Shown piece after piece: positions 26,179 through 34,249 of a stretch of 34,249 nucleotides of DNA. The position numbers and the translations under genes were made by a program. Source of the stretch: Cyanobacterium stanieri LEGE 03274 (lineage in GTDB: Bacteria > Cyanobacteriota > Cyanobacteriia > Cyanobacteriales > Cyanobacteriaceae); NCBI RefSeq assembly GCF_015207825.1, contig NZ_JADEWC010000033.1:1-34249 (forward strand), given 5' to 3'. Under the pieces are notes generated by a model, which was not told the origin of the DNA, made no database searches, and was given only the letters and a program-made list of their open reading frames with translations. The first letter of the stretch is position 1, and every line of letters begins with the position of its first letter.

Positions 26179-26760
26179 ATGAGCGATCGAAAAATAAAAT
26201 ATAGCCTTGCCTTAATGGCATCTTTAATGGTGGCTGAAAATAGTCAAGCTGCGCAAAAAACCGAAGTTGACAATAACTCTAATCAGTCTATTCCCCATAA
26301 TTTATTTGCCTCAAGATGCCCCGAAAGAATTCCCACCAGAAGTGGTGACACTACTTTTTCTGTACATGATTATCCTCAAAAATATTACCAAGTCACCACC
26401 ACCACAGGGGATTTAAGATTAAGGGCAACCCCCGGGGGAGACATTGTGGGCTCAATTCCTAGCGGTTGGCAAGTTTATGTAGCAAAATTTGATTTTTCTG
26501 GGCGATGGGCTTATGTCAGGGATGTCTATTCTCCATATTATAGTGAGTATGGTTGGGCGAGTGCCCCTAATTTTCGCTCGGATGGTTGGGTAAGTGTCGA
26601 TTATCTTCAATATATCGGGCAGTTTTGTAGCAAACCAAGATTTTTATCGTTAATGCCTGAAAATACCATTTTAAGCATAGCAGAAAATGAATTATCTAAT
26701 CATCTTTGGTCTAGTTTGGAAACGGAAATTTTAGACAAATTAAATAGGAAATCATCGTAA
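26179..26760 (+). CDS. Probable exported SH3b-like protein
   Basis: This 193-residue protein starts with a possible Sec signal peptide (residues 1-25, charged start, hydrophobic SLALMASLMVA, small residues before AAQKTE). A bacterial SH3-like domain follows at about residues 70-155, recognisable from TTTGDLRLRATPGGDIVGSI and the later WAYVRD. Such domains often bind cell-wall peptides, so a periplasmic or envelope role is plausible. The first cysteine is in SRCPERI and a second pair in IGQFCSKPR, which might form a disulfide. No enzyme domain is visible. The gene stands alone after tRNA-Ser; the 26761-27023 gap after it contains the second 90-bp element. Confidence 0.7.
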   Translation: MSDRKIKYSLALMASLMVAENSQAAQKTEVDNNSNQSIPHNLFASRCPERIPTRSGDTTFSVHDYPQKYYQVTTTTGDLRLRATPGGDIVGSIPSGWQVYVAKFDFSGRWAYVRDVYSPYYSEYGWASAPNFRSDGWVSVDYLQYIGQFCSKPRFLSLMPENTILSIAENELSNHLWSSLETEILDKLNRKSS

Positions 26761-26838
26761 TTCTGTTTTAGTATTGAATCAGTGATTTAGATTTTATCAT
26801 TAATTTCTGGGAATTTAACCGATGATAAATTAATTATA

Positions 26839-26928
26839 TTAGACTTGTTGTCAATTAAATATCTGCGTATCTGAAACCCTTATCAAATAAGGACTGAATT
26901 TGGCAAAAAATCTATTTCCCAACAACTC
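26839..26928. repeat. Dispersed 90-bp element, copy 2
   Basis: This is the second copy of the element at 8804-8892, in the same orientation, from TTAGACTTGTTGTCAATTAA to CCCAACAACTC. Differences are scattered single substitutions and one inserted base. It lies just before the AT-rich ligase/glycosyltransferase pair. Confidence 0.7.
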
Positions 26929-27023
26929 GATTAAAGCTAGAAATACATTTAAAAATACACAAAAAGATAACATTTAAATGATAATTTCTAGCAAATATTA
27001 AATTATGAAATAAGGCATTAATT

Positions 27024-29102
27024 TTGTTAGACTATATCGATAAAATAAGAAGACTTTTAAAGATAGCCATAAATGTACCTTTTTATAGTCAGAAATTAAC
27101 TAATATTGCTATAACCAGTGAGTTTTTGGATAGTTGTAGTAATGATGAATTATTGTCAGCTTTTTATCATATTTCCCCCATCACTAAACAAGACATCAGA
27201 AACGCACCTTATCAATTATTAGCTACCACCCAAAATATAGTTTATCGTGGGGCTACCAGTGGTACAACTGGGGGGGCTTTTGTTTTTTTTCGAGATAAAA
27301 TTTGGAATGACAAAAGATTGGCAAGTTTAAATAAATTTTTAGCATGGTGGGGTATTGATGAACAAGTGGATATTGCCCATGTCAATAGTCGTCTATTTCC
27401 CCTTCGTCATCAAGATTACGCCCTAATTGGGGGTATTGATAATACTTTTTTGCAACGGTTGAATTTTATCACTAAAAAACCTTTAGTTTTACGAGGTTAT
27501 CCTAGTCGGTTGTGTGAGGTGGCGTTAATTGCTCAAAATAGAATCGATTTTTCCAATGTTCAAGCTATTATATGTACTGGTGAGCCTTTATTTGACCATC
27601 AAAAACAAGTTTTAATGGATATATTTGGTTGCCCTATTATTACAGAATATGGTAGTCAGGAATGCGGTGTTTATGGTTTCAGTTGCCCTGTGTGTGGCAA
27701 TCTTCACATAGATGAGGGGCGATGTTTGATTGAGGAAAAAGATAATCGATTATTGGTAACTGATTTTTATAGTTACACGATGCCGATGATAAGGTATTAT
27801 AACGGTGATTTGGTGACCACTGAACACAATGGCTCTTGTCCTCATGGTAGGGTAAATGTAACTATTTTAGGTCGAGATGGTGAGAAGTTTGGGGTTAGTC
27901 AATCTTTGTATCCTATTAGGGGGGTTGATTATTATCGCTCAATTTCCACAAAGGATAATACAAGGTTAGTGGGTTATCTTAATCAAGTTAATGCTAAAGA
28001 AATTGACAGGTTTTTTGCCCAAGAAATTAATAAAATATTTCCTGATGATTCTTCGTTATTAATCCAAAAGTTTGTATCTCCTATGGATTTATATAAGGCG
28101 ACGATGCCTCCTATGCAGGATAAGTTTTTTTCTGATTGTATTCCCCTTGATGTTTTTAATTATCCTCAATTTTTTCTCGATGTTGTTAAGGGCGATCGGT
28201 GGATATATTATAATATCCCTAATGTTATTTTGGATGAGTCTTATCGATTATTAGATAACAGTCATTATTGCATTGATGAACAATTAAAATTAGATAAATT
28301 ATACTTACTCTTGATGATTTCATCTAAGAAAAGAAATATCCCGTCTGAGGAGTTAGAAAATCTTTTCTATAAATATAAAAAGAGTAATCGTTTATCGTTA
28401 ATATACCTTGATTTACTAGCTATTTGTTTATTTAGAAAACACCATAAATTACTCAAACTATTACCAAGAAATAACTTAGATTTCAAGATAATTGTAGATA
28501 GTTTTGATTATCAGTTAATTGTAAAATTAGTTTCCCTAGGAATTCAACAGGTTAGGAAGAAAAAGGAATCCTTGTTAATAAAAAAAATAAATCCTTTACT
28601 ACCTTTATTCATTTCTGATTTAGATTATTGTAGCCTTTATGGTGTTGATTGTTTACCTTCTATCATAGCCCATTGGGCAAAAATTCTTGGCTGTTACCAT
28701 GATAATGATTATAATAAAAACTTACCTCAAGAATTAAAGCAAAGGGAAAAGGTTTTGTTAGATAAAAGGGAGATTAATTTTACTTTTAATTACTTATCTA
28801 ATTCAACAATTTTGCAGTTAAAAGAGTTATTGATACAAGTTGTTCTCTTTGATATATCTATAGATAATAATTTGTGGTTAGATATTATTAATAGTAAGGA
28901 GAATAAAACTAAAGGGAAAAAAAATTTAACAGATGTTATTGCTTTTGTACCTTTTATGAATTATTTTGCTAAACTATTTTTGCAACAAGGAGAGAGAGAA
29001 AAGACATATAACTGTTTATTAATGTCTGCCAATATTTCAAATAGTAATGATAATTTTGATTCTGTTAGTGGTTTATATAATTTTAAGCAAAAGATTTTTT
29101 AA
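27024..29102 (+). CDS. PaaK/CapK-like adenylate-forming enzyme with a long unassigned C-terminus
   Basis: The first ~300 residues of this 692-residue protein resemble the phenylacetate-CoA ligase/CapK group of ATP-dependent ligases, which activate a carboxylate as an acyl-adenylate. Supports are the glycine-rich ATP loop ATSGTTGG (residues 77-84), ICTGEPL, the EYGSQECG block (208-215) and the RYYNGDLV aspartate D262. Cysteines C214, C221, C224 and C272 are spaced as a possible zinc site. Residues about 330-692 are rich in leucine, lysine and isoleucine, probably helical, and match nothing I recognise. The start is TTG at 27024; an upstream ATG is cut off by a stop, so no better start is visible. 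The gene is very AT-rich with no HIP1 octamer. A GT2 gene follows about 120 bp later. The substrate is unknown. Confidence 0.65.
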   Translation: MLDYIDKIRRLLKIAINVPFYSQKLTNIAITSEFLDSCSNDELLSAFYHISPITKQDIRNAPYQLLATTQNIVYRGATSGTTGGAFVFFRDKIWNDKRLASLNKFLAWWGIDEQVDIAHVNSRLFPLRHQDYALIGGIDNTFLQRLNFITKKPLVLRGYPSRLCEVALIAQNRIDFSNVQAIICTGEPLFDHQKQVLMDIFGCPIITEYGSQECGVYGFSCPVCGNLHIDEGRCLIEEKDNRLLVTDFYSYTMPMIRYYNGDLVTTEHNGSCPHGRVNVTILGRDGEKFGVSQSLYPIRGVDYYRSISTKDNTRLVGYLNQVNAKEIDRFFAQEINKIFPDDSSLLIQKFVSPMDLYKATMPPMQDKFFSDCIPLDVFNYPQFFLDVVKGDRWIYYNIPNVILDESYRLLDNSHYCIDEQLKLDKLYLLLMISSKKRNIPSEELENLFYKYKKSNRLSLIYLDLLAICLFRKHHKLLKLLPRNNLDFKIIVDSFDYQLIVKLVSLGIQQVRKKKESLLIKKINPLLPLFISDLDYCSLYGVDCLPSIIAHWAKILGCYHDNDYNKNLPQELKQREKVLLDKREINFTFNYLSNSTILQLKELLIQVVLFDISIDNNLWLDIINSKENKTKGKKNLTDVIAFVPFMNYFAKLFLQQGEREKTYNCLLMSANISNSNDNFDSVSGLYNFKQKIF

Positions 29103-29221
29103 ACTTTTTATAATTAATCAATAAACATATCTTATATTCAGATTAATTCAGTTTAAATATCATTTAAATTGAGAATTACTGTTGTTATACATTGATTTTA
29201 AAGTTTAGTATTAGTAAATAT

Positions 29222-30418
29222 ATGTTATTTTATGTTATTACAAATAGGGAGAAGTGTACTTTAATTAGTAATATAGATAATTTAAATAGTTTATTGGATA
29301 ATTGCGCTAATAGTGATTGGCTTTTTTGCTATCCTTATGAGATTAATTCTGCTTTAAAAAATAAATTAATTTATTGTCTTGAACATCAATGGTATGACAA
29401 TAAAAATATTGATTTATTATGGTTGACAGTGCAAAATTATGATTTTCCTCATCTTACGGCGCAACAGTTATCAAAAGATGATGTAAGTTGGGTTGGGAAA
29501 GTTAGTTTGATAAAAAAAATATTAGAAACAGATAGAAGTATTTTAGAAAATAATTATCGATTACTTAATTATTTAATTGAACATAAAACATTGTTTCAGG
29601 CTGATTTAATACAATCAAAATTAAATAAGAATAATATAGTTTATCATAAAAATATATTAGCAATTGTTCCCCATTATGAATGTAATGAATGGTTAGATTA
29701 TTGTTTATTTAGTTTAATAAATCAAAGTGTTAAGTTAACCGATATAGTAGTAGTAGATGATCAATCTAGTAAAATGCCAAAAAATATTAGTGCTAATTAT
29801 CCTCAAGTAACTTTATTAAAAAGTAAGCATAAAATAGGGCCTTATCAAATTATTCAATCAGTTATTAATGATAGTGATTATGACTATTATATGTTTCAGG
29901 ATGCTGATGATTGGTCTATGATCGATCGCCTCAGGGTTAGTATAGAATTAATGGATAAAATGGGTGCAGATATGGTAGGCACTCAAGAATATCGTGTGGA
30001 TGACATTAACCATACTCTTACCCCCGTGGTATATCCTTTAAATGTAAATAAGGCATTACAAGAAAAACCAGGGCATCCTTTATTACACCCCACTTCTTTA
30101 ATTAAACGTTCGGCTTTTTTGCGGGTAAATGGTTTTGCCAATGCCCTTTTATATGGTGCTGATACGGAGTTTTTGCTACGATCGCACTTTCACCTTAAAA
30201 TCTATAATAGTCCTGAATTTGGCTATTTTAGACGCAAAAGACATAATTCCCTAACCACCTCCCCCACTACAGGATTAGGCACTCCTGAGCGAGAAAAATT
30301 ATTAAACACCCTAAAGGCGATCGCCTATAATAATTATCAGATCGTTAAACAAGGAAAAATACCCTCTACCACTCCCCTTGTTAGTAAACCCTGTGTAAAA
30401 TTTGAAAAAGTACCTTGA
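29222..30418 (+). CDS. GT2 family glycosyltransferase with an unassigned N-terminal region
   Basis: This 398-residue protein has a GT-A type glycosyltransferase domain of family 2 from about residue 145 on: LAIVPHYECNEWLDYCLFSL, the nucleotide-binding VVVDDQS (about 176-182) and the metal-binding DADD (227-230). HPTSLIKRSAFLRVNGF and ADTEFLLR are typical acceptor-side motifs. Residues 1-140 are helical, without a family I know. I prefer the ATG at 29222 over a TTG ten codons earlier. No membrane segment is evident, so the enzyme is probably soluble or peripheral. It shares the high AT content of the ligase gene before it, so the two were probably acquired or evolve together. The sugar and acceptor cannot be told from sequence; a cell-surface glycan or glycosylated small molecule is a guess. 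Confidence 0.78.
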   Translation: MLFYVITNREKCTLISNIDNLNSLLDNCANSDWLFCYPYEINSALKNKLIYCLEHQWYDNKNIDLLWLTVQNYDFPHLTAQQLSKDDVSWVGKVSLIKKILETDRSILENNYRLLNYLIEHKTLFQADLIQSKLNKNNIVYHKNILAIVPHYECNEWLDYCLFSLINQSVKLTDIVVVDDQSSKMPKNISANYPQVTLLKSKHKIGPYQIIQSVINDSDYDYYMFQDADDWSMIDRLRVSIELMDKMGADMVGTQEYRVDDINHTLTPVVYPLNVNKALQEKPGHPLLHPTSLIKRSAFLRVNGFANALLYGADTEFLLRSHFHLKIYNSPEFGYFRRKRHNSLTTSPTTGLGTPEREKLLNTLKAIAYNNYQIVKQGKIPSTTPLVSKPCVKFEKVP

Positions 30419-30734
30419 AGAAAGTATTAATAATTGCTGATTTATCAATAATTAAAACCAAAAAGTATATCAAGTTTACATAATTTAACCTCAATTCGGG
30501 ATAATTATTATTAGTCTAGTTTAGTATTATGCTTGACGATAAAAACCTTACAATGGTTTTAAAATTGTTAAACAATAGCCAAAAATAGTAGAAAATATTG
30601 ACCTTACTATTGCCCGTTGCCCATTCCCTATTCCCTACCTTAACTTAAAAATATCATCACCAACTCAGGTTATTTATAACGAATTTTCCTAACTTGATAT
30701 AAATATACAACTTAATACAAAAAAGGTTAATTTA
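30419..30734. other. Gap without a gene; short repeats and a weak hairpin
   Basis: No coding sequence is seen. There is a small hairpin AAAACC (30542-30547) with GGTTTT (30555-30560), TTGCCC/TTCCC short repeats near 30610-30640, and a lone complement of the type A module at about 30667-30704 (TTATAACGAATTTTCCTAAC). The hairpin might end transcription of the glycosyltransferase gene, but the T-rich arm is short. Confidence 0.55.
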
Positions 30735-31487
30735 ATGAGACACAAAAGAAGTAAAAGTAAATTATTTTTTAAAATTTTACTACTAACAATTTTTACCCTT
30801 TTTTTAACTTCAGGATTTATAAATGCTTCTGATATTAGCAATCGATTACCCATCCCCCGCACATTTCCTTTACCACCATCCCTAGCTACCCTCAACCTAG
30901 ATAACCATGAAGATTATTTCAATAACCTAGAACCTCATTTAGTAGGACATTTGATCTGGTCTGAGTTTCCCGTTAAAGTTTACATTAACCCCCCCGACAA
31001 AAGTCTTTCTGAATCAGCCTATGAAAGATACCAACAATGGCAAAAAGCGGCCGAAAGTGCGATCGCATCTTGGCAACCTTACATACCCCTAGAAATCATT
31101 GCCATAGAAGATAATGCAGATATTATCATCCGCCGTCAACCGCCCCGAATTAGGGGAAAATTTAATCCAGAAACAGGGCTTTTCGACTTACCTAGAATTA
31201 CCTCAGCCACCGCCACTGTCAAATTTTATGCCACCGAAACCCAACCAGCTAAACTAAAACATCAAATGATAATTGAGGTTAGCCCCAATCAAACCTTTGA
31301 CTACTGGGTTAATAATATCACCCATGAACTAGGACACGCCCTCGGAATTTGGGGACATAGCCCCCACCAAGACGATATAATGTATTATTCTCAAACCCGT
31401 AATATTCCTTCCATATCCCCAAGAGATTTAAACACCCTCATCAAAGTGTATCAACAACCTACCCGACTAGGAAGCCCTTTCCCTTAA
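30735..31487 (+). CDS. Matrixin-like (metzincin) zinc metalloprotease, exported
   Basis: This 250-residue protein has an N-terminal signal peptide (positive RHKRSKSK, hydrophobic FFKILLLTIFTLFLTSG, likely cut after INA at 31). The zinc site is HELGHALGIWGHS: H197, E198, H201, G204 and H208, with a methionine (M216) in DDIMYY that fits the Met-turn. The third histidine comes one residue later than in the standard matrixin spacing HExxHxxGxxH, which I recall as usual for cyanobacterial relatives. It should be a secreted or periplasmic endopeptidase. There is no obvious propeptide cysteine switch. A weak AAAAGG lies about ten bases before the ATG. A small HNH gene begins 13 bp after the stop and could be on the same transcript. 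Confidence 0.8.
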   Translation: MRHKRSKSKLFFKILLLTIFTLFLTSGFINASDISNRLPIPRTFPLPPSLATLNLDNHEDYFNNLEPHLVGHLIWSEFPVKVYINPPDKSLSESAYERYQQWQKAAESAIASWQPYIPLEIIAIEDNADIIIRRQPPRIRGKFNPETGLFDLPRITSATATVKFYATETQPAKLKHQMIIEVSPNQTFDYWVNNITHELGHALGIWGHSPHQDDIMYYSQTRNIPSISPRDLNTLIKVYQQPTRLGSPFP

Positions 31488-31500
31488 GATATTTATTACC

Positions 31501-31749
31501 ATGAAAAAAAAGAAAACCCCACGGATTGTCATTCCCTCAGAAGTAAGGAAATATATTTATCAAAGGGATAATTATCGCTGTCAAAGTTGTGGGAAACAAA
31601 ACCAAGAAACTACCCTAAACATTGATCATATAATACCCCTTGCCAAAGGAGGAACTAATGACATTAGTAATTTACAAACCCTTTGCGCTAATTGTAATCA
31701 AAAAAAACGAGATAAATTAGATTATCGCTTTCGTCGTCATTACTCATAA
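31501..31749 (+). CDS. Small HNH endonuclease
   Basis: This 82-residue protein is essentially one HNH nuclease domain. Two zinc-binding pairs, C27-x2-C30 and C62-x2-C65, frame the core DHIIPLAKGG with D42-H43, and N57 in ISNLQTLC. The N-terminal basic tail (KKKKTPR) and YQRDNYRCQSCG are common in the family. Such proteins occur as free-standing host genes, in phages and in defence modules. It lacks any DNA-recognition domain. The start ATG is 13 bp after the protease gene; no clear Shine-Dalgarno sequence is seen. Whether the two genes share a function is unclear. Confidence 0.85.
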   Translation: MKKKKTPRIVIPSEVRKYIYQRDNYRCQSCGKQNQETTLNIDHIIPLAKGGTNDISNLQTLCANCNQKKRDKLDYRFRRHYS

Positions 31750-32032
31750 CCTAAATTCGGGATAACGGGTTATGAATAGCACAAGTGTAGGTTAGAGATG
31801 TGATGTTGCTTAATTACAGTGTGATACCAAATCCGATTTGTAGGATTTACGGCATTGCTGATTTTGAGTATGAAACATTATTGGATTACAGTAAATGTAT
31901 AGTATTAAAACTATTATTACCATTGCCTATTGCCCATTGCCTATTGCCAAACTAAACTTGATTATAAGTTATTTTTTATCTGTTGCTTATTCCCTGCCAA
32001 CCCCAGAAAATGTTATCCCCAATTGAGGTTAC
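31750..32032. other. Gap between converging genes with heptamer repeats
   Basis: The HNH gene and the kinase gene converge here. The heptamers CATTGCC and TATTGCC alternate four times at 31921-31948, and AAATCCGATTTGTAGGATTT (around 31828-31848) forms a small hairpin. The CCTAAATTCGGGATAACGGG start resembles a motif at about 30490. I see no gene. Confidence 0.5.
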
Positions 32033-34249
32033 TTAAGATTGAGCCGTAGCCGAAGTTAAAAACACCTCCCCATCAATTAAACGCTTAGCCACATCCAACA
32101 ATTCATCCTCAATATAAGGCTTAGTAAAATAAGCCCTAGCACCTAAATCCGCCGCAATGCTACGATGTTTTTCAGCGCCCCTAGACGTAACCATAGCCAC
32201 AGGTAATTGAGATAAAACATCATCCTGTTGCATTCTCGCCAACAACTCTAAACCATTCATCCTCGGCATCTCAATATCACAAAGAATTATCTCACAGGGT
32301 AAACCCTCCGAAAGTTTTTCCCAAGCATCTTGGCCATCCCTAGCCACCTCCACTTCATAACCTGCCTTCTTGAAAGATAAAGATAACATCTCCCTCACCA
32401 CCACAGAATCATCCACAATCAACACCATGGGGGCAGAACTTGTTTTTCTCCTCGCAGCCCCAAAAGTTGATTTATCGTCCTCTGCCTGAATATCTGTCAT
32501 TCTCGCTGTGGGTACTCTTGTACTACCTTCCAATAAAACCTCCCCATTCATCATTCTTTGGGCAGAATCAATTAACTCTTTATCCACACAGGGCTTAATT
32601 AAATAAGCACAAGCCCCCAATTCCGCCGCAATTTTTTGATGTTTTTGAGAACCCCGAGAAGATAAAATCGCCATAGGAATATGGGATAACTCCTCATCCT
32701 CCTGTAAATGCTGTAACAACTCTAAACCATTCATCCTCGGCATTTCAATATCACAGAAAATCAAGTTACAAGGTAACCCAGAGCGCAACTTCTGCCATGC
32801 CTCTTGCCCATCCCTTGCTTGTTCAACCCGATAACCTTCCTTGGAAAAAGTAATAGATAACATTTCCCTCACAGTAATGGAGTCGTCCACAATCAGCACC
32901 AAAGGAGTAATATTGACCTGAGATTCTGACATGGCTTGTTTTTCCACCGCCACACTGGGGAACATTTGAGACTTAACCTGATTACTCAAACTACCCTCAG
33001 CAATTTTAATTAACTCAATGACATCAGCAACGGGCATAATTGTACCGTCACTGCGCACCGTTGCCCCTGAAATCCCCTTGGGCTTGGGTAGAGGCCCAGA
33101 AATTTGTTTGATAACGATTTCTTCTTCTGGTAAGATTTGATCCACCTCTACGGCTAAAATATCATTTCCCCCTCGCAAAATAATAATGGGGACACTATTT
33201 TCATCATTGTTTGCCGAATTATACATAAAACTACGGCTCATTTGACGGTTATATTGTAGAAGTTGGTTGAGGGAACGTAGGGGAATACGACTATTATTCC
33301 AATTGATATAAGAGTTACCATCCTTGTCTTTATTTATATCTTGACGGAGTATGGTTTGGGTATCTTCAATACCATCAATGGGGAAGGCAATACGAACGTT
33401 ATTGTTAAGGCAACAAAGGGCTTTACCGATGGTGAGGGTAAGAGGTAAGCGCATGGTAAAGGTTGTACCCCTACCAGGAATGGAATCAATGCTGACAGAG
33501 CCTCTAATCTCATTTAATTTGTTGCGGACAATGTCTAGCCCAACGCCCCTCCCTGCGTGGCTATCGGCTTTTTCTTTGGTGGTGAATCCTGCGTTAAAAA
33601 GGAAATCGTAGATTTCTTGATCTTTAAGGCTATTAGCTTCTTCGGGGCTAATGAGGTTTTTTTGAATGGCTTTTTGTTTGACTTTGTGAGCATCGATACC
33701 TCCCCCATCATCGGACACTGATATAACGGTTTGTGGACCTTGTAGAAAGGCACGTACGGTGATTGTTCCCATGGCTTCTTTACCGTTGGCTACTCGGTCT
33801 TCTGGCTGTTCGATGCCGTGGGTAACGGAGTTTTTAACGATTTGTAGGAGGGGATCCCATAGGTGTTCGAGGATCATTTTATCGATTAATACTTCTCTAC
33901 CCTCTACTTTTAGTTGAACTTGTTTGTCGTAACCTTGGGCGATTTTGCGGATGGGTAGGGGGAGGCGATCGGCGTTTTGAGCAAATGGCACCATGCGAGA
34001 TTTATTGATTTGCTCTTGTAATTGATCGGTGATGTCTCTGATGTTTTTGCCTAGTTGATCGGTTTCATCCACTAAAAATTGAATGTCTGAGGTGGATTCC
34101 CTAATTCTGACTACTAATTCGATCATTTCTTGGGCGAGGAGGTGAAATTCGCTGAAACGGTCTAATTCGAGGTCGTCTAGTTCTATGTCTGCCATGAAGG
34201 AGTTACCGTTACCCGATGGGTTTTTGGGGGGAGTTGAGGGGTTGTTGTC
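32033..34249 (-). CDS. CheA-type hybrid histidine kinase with two receivers (5' end outside window)
   Basis: The visible part is the C-terminal half of a large chemotaxis-type kinase, such as those driving type IV pilus phototaxis (PilL, PixL). An ATG exists at 34195, but the frame stays open upstream to the window edge and reads a proline/asparagine-rich linker, as expected between an Hpt domain and the P3 helices. I therefore treat it as cut at 34249. Domains in order, numbered from 34195: dimerisation helices (10-70), ATPase with NSVTHGIE, DDGGGID and GRGVGLDIV, a CheW-like P5 region (about 255-400), then two receivers starting near 430 and 588 with ICDIEMPRMNG-type acceptor blocks. The two receivers are about 60 percent identical by eye. 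The Hpt phosphorylation domain, if present, is not in this window. Confidence 0.9.
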   Translation of the reverse strand, partial: DNNPSTPPKNPSGNGNSFMADIELDDLELDRFSEFHLLAQEMIELVVRIRESTSDIQFLVDETDQLGKNIRDITDQLQEQINKSRMVPFAQNADRLPLPIRKIAQGYDKQVQLKVEGREVLIDKMILEHLWDPLLQIVKNSVTHGIEQPEDRVANGKEAMGTITVRAFLQGPQTVISVSDDGGGIDAHKVKQKAIQKNLISPEEANSLKDQEIYDFLFNAGFTTKEKADSHAGRGVGLDIVRNKLNEIRGSVSIDSIPGRGTTFTMRLPLTLTIGKALCCLNNNVRIAFPIDGIEDTQTILRQDINKDKDGNSYINWNNSRIPLRSLNQLLQYNRQMSRSFMYNSANNDENSVPIIILRGGNDILAVEVDQILPEEEIVIKQISGPLPKPKGISGATVRSDGTIMPVADVIELIKIAEGSLSNQVKSQMFPSVAVEKQAMSESQVNITPLVLIVDDSITVREMLSITFSKEGYRVEQARDGQEAWQKLRSGLPCNLIFCDIEMPRMNGLELLQHLQEDEELSHIPMAILSSRGSQKHQKIAAELGACAYLIKPCVDKELIDSAQRMMNGEVLLEGSTRVPTARMTDIQAEDDKSTFGAARRKTSSAPMVLIVDDSVVVREMLSLSFKKAGYEVEVARDGQDAWEKLSEGLPCEIILCDIEMPRMNGLELLARMQQDDVLSQLPVAMVTSRGAEKHRSIAADLGARAYFTKPYIEDELLDVAKRLIDGEVFLTSATAQS

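Noticed and set aside
30689-30895. Minus-strand frame overlapping the protease start
   Set aside because: It covers the signal-peptide region of the protease in reverse, with no motif or independent support.

Overview
The window looks like chromosome from a low-GC cyanobacterium. The evidence is the very frequent HIP1 octamer GCGATCGC (about two dozen copies counted by eye), cyanobacterium-typical proteins (DUF2854, an Rre1/Ycf29-like regulator, a DUF3352 protein, a PilL/CheA-type hybrid kinase) and an AT-rich base composition. A unicellular Cyanobacterium/Geminocystis-like lineage is my guess from overall feel; it is not proven.

Layout. 1-1571: a possible gene tail, a DUF2854 membrane protein, a NarL-type response regulator and tRNA-Thr(UGU). 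2049-7380: phosphoketolase convergent with a GH57/DUF3536 glycoside hydrolase, which together suggest carbohydrate mobilisation. 7496-11760: a small defence-like pair on the minus strand, a self-inhibited Fic protein and an MmeI-type restriction-modification fusion enzyme. 11784-12820: a gene-free array of a 370-bp unit repeated nearly three times, built from smaller hairpin elements. 12923-18976: minus-strand genes for a CpdA-like phosphoesterase, a CPA2 antiporter with universal-stress domains, an MscS channel and a DUF3352 protein. 19155-25847: plus-strand genes for citramalate synthase, a DUF6930-like protein, a GAF/PP2C phosphatase and an alanine-glyoxylate-type aminotransferase. 25965-31749: tRNA-Ser(GCU), an SH3-like exported protein, a strongly AT-rich pair (PaaK/CapK-like adenylating enzyme and GT2 glycosyltransferase), a matrixin-like protease and a small HNH nuclease. 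32033-end: a CheA-type hybrid kinase with two receiver domains, read on the minus strand and cut by the window edge.

The most unusual non-coding signal is a family of intergenic elements made of two short hairpins in fixed order. Copies vary by paired changes that keep the stems (CCGTG/CACGG, CCTTG/CAAGG, CCTCG/CGAGG), and two different left-hand modules travel with different stem types. They occur singly, inverted, as an 87-bp tandem duplication and inside the 370-bp array. A second, unrelated element of about 90 bp occurs twice. The MmeI-like gene carries two palindromic inserts that stay in frame.

The best candidate for an undescribed pathway is the AT-rich ligase/glycosyltransferase pair at 27024-30418. 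Both proteins have large regions I cannot assign, and the stretch lacks HIP1 for over 4 kb. Its product is unknown.
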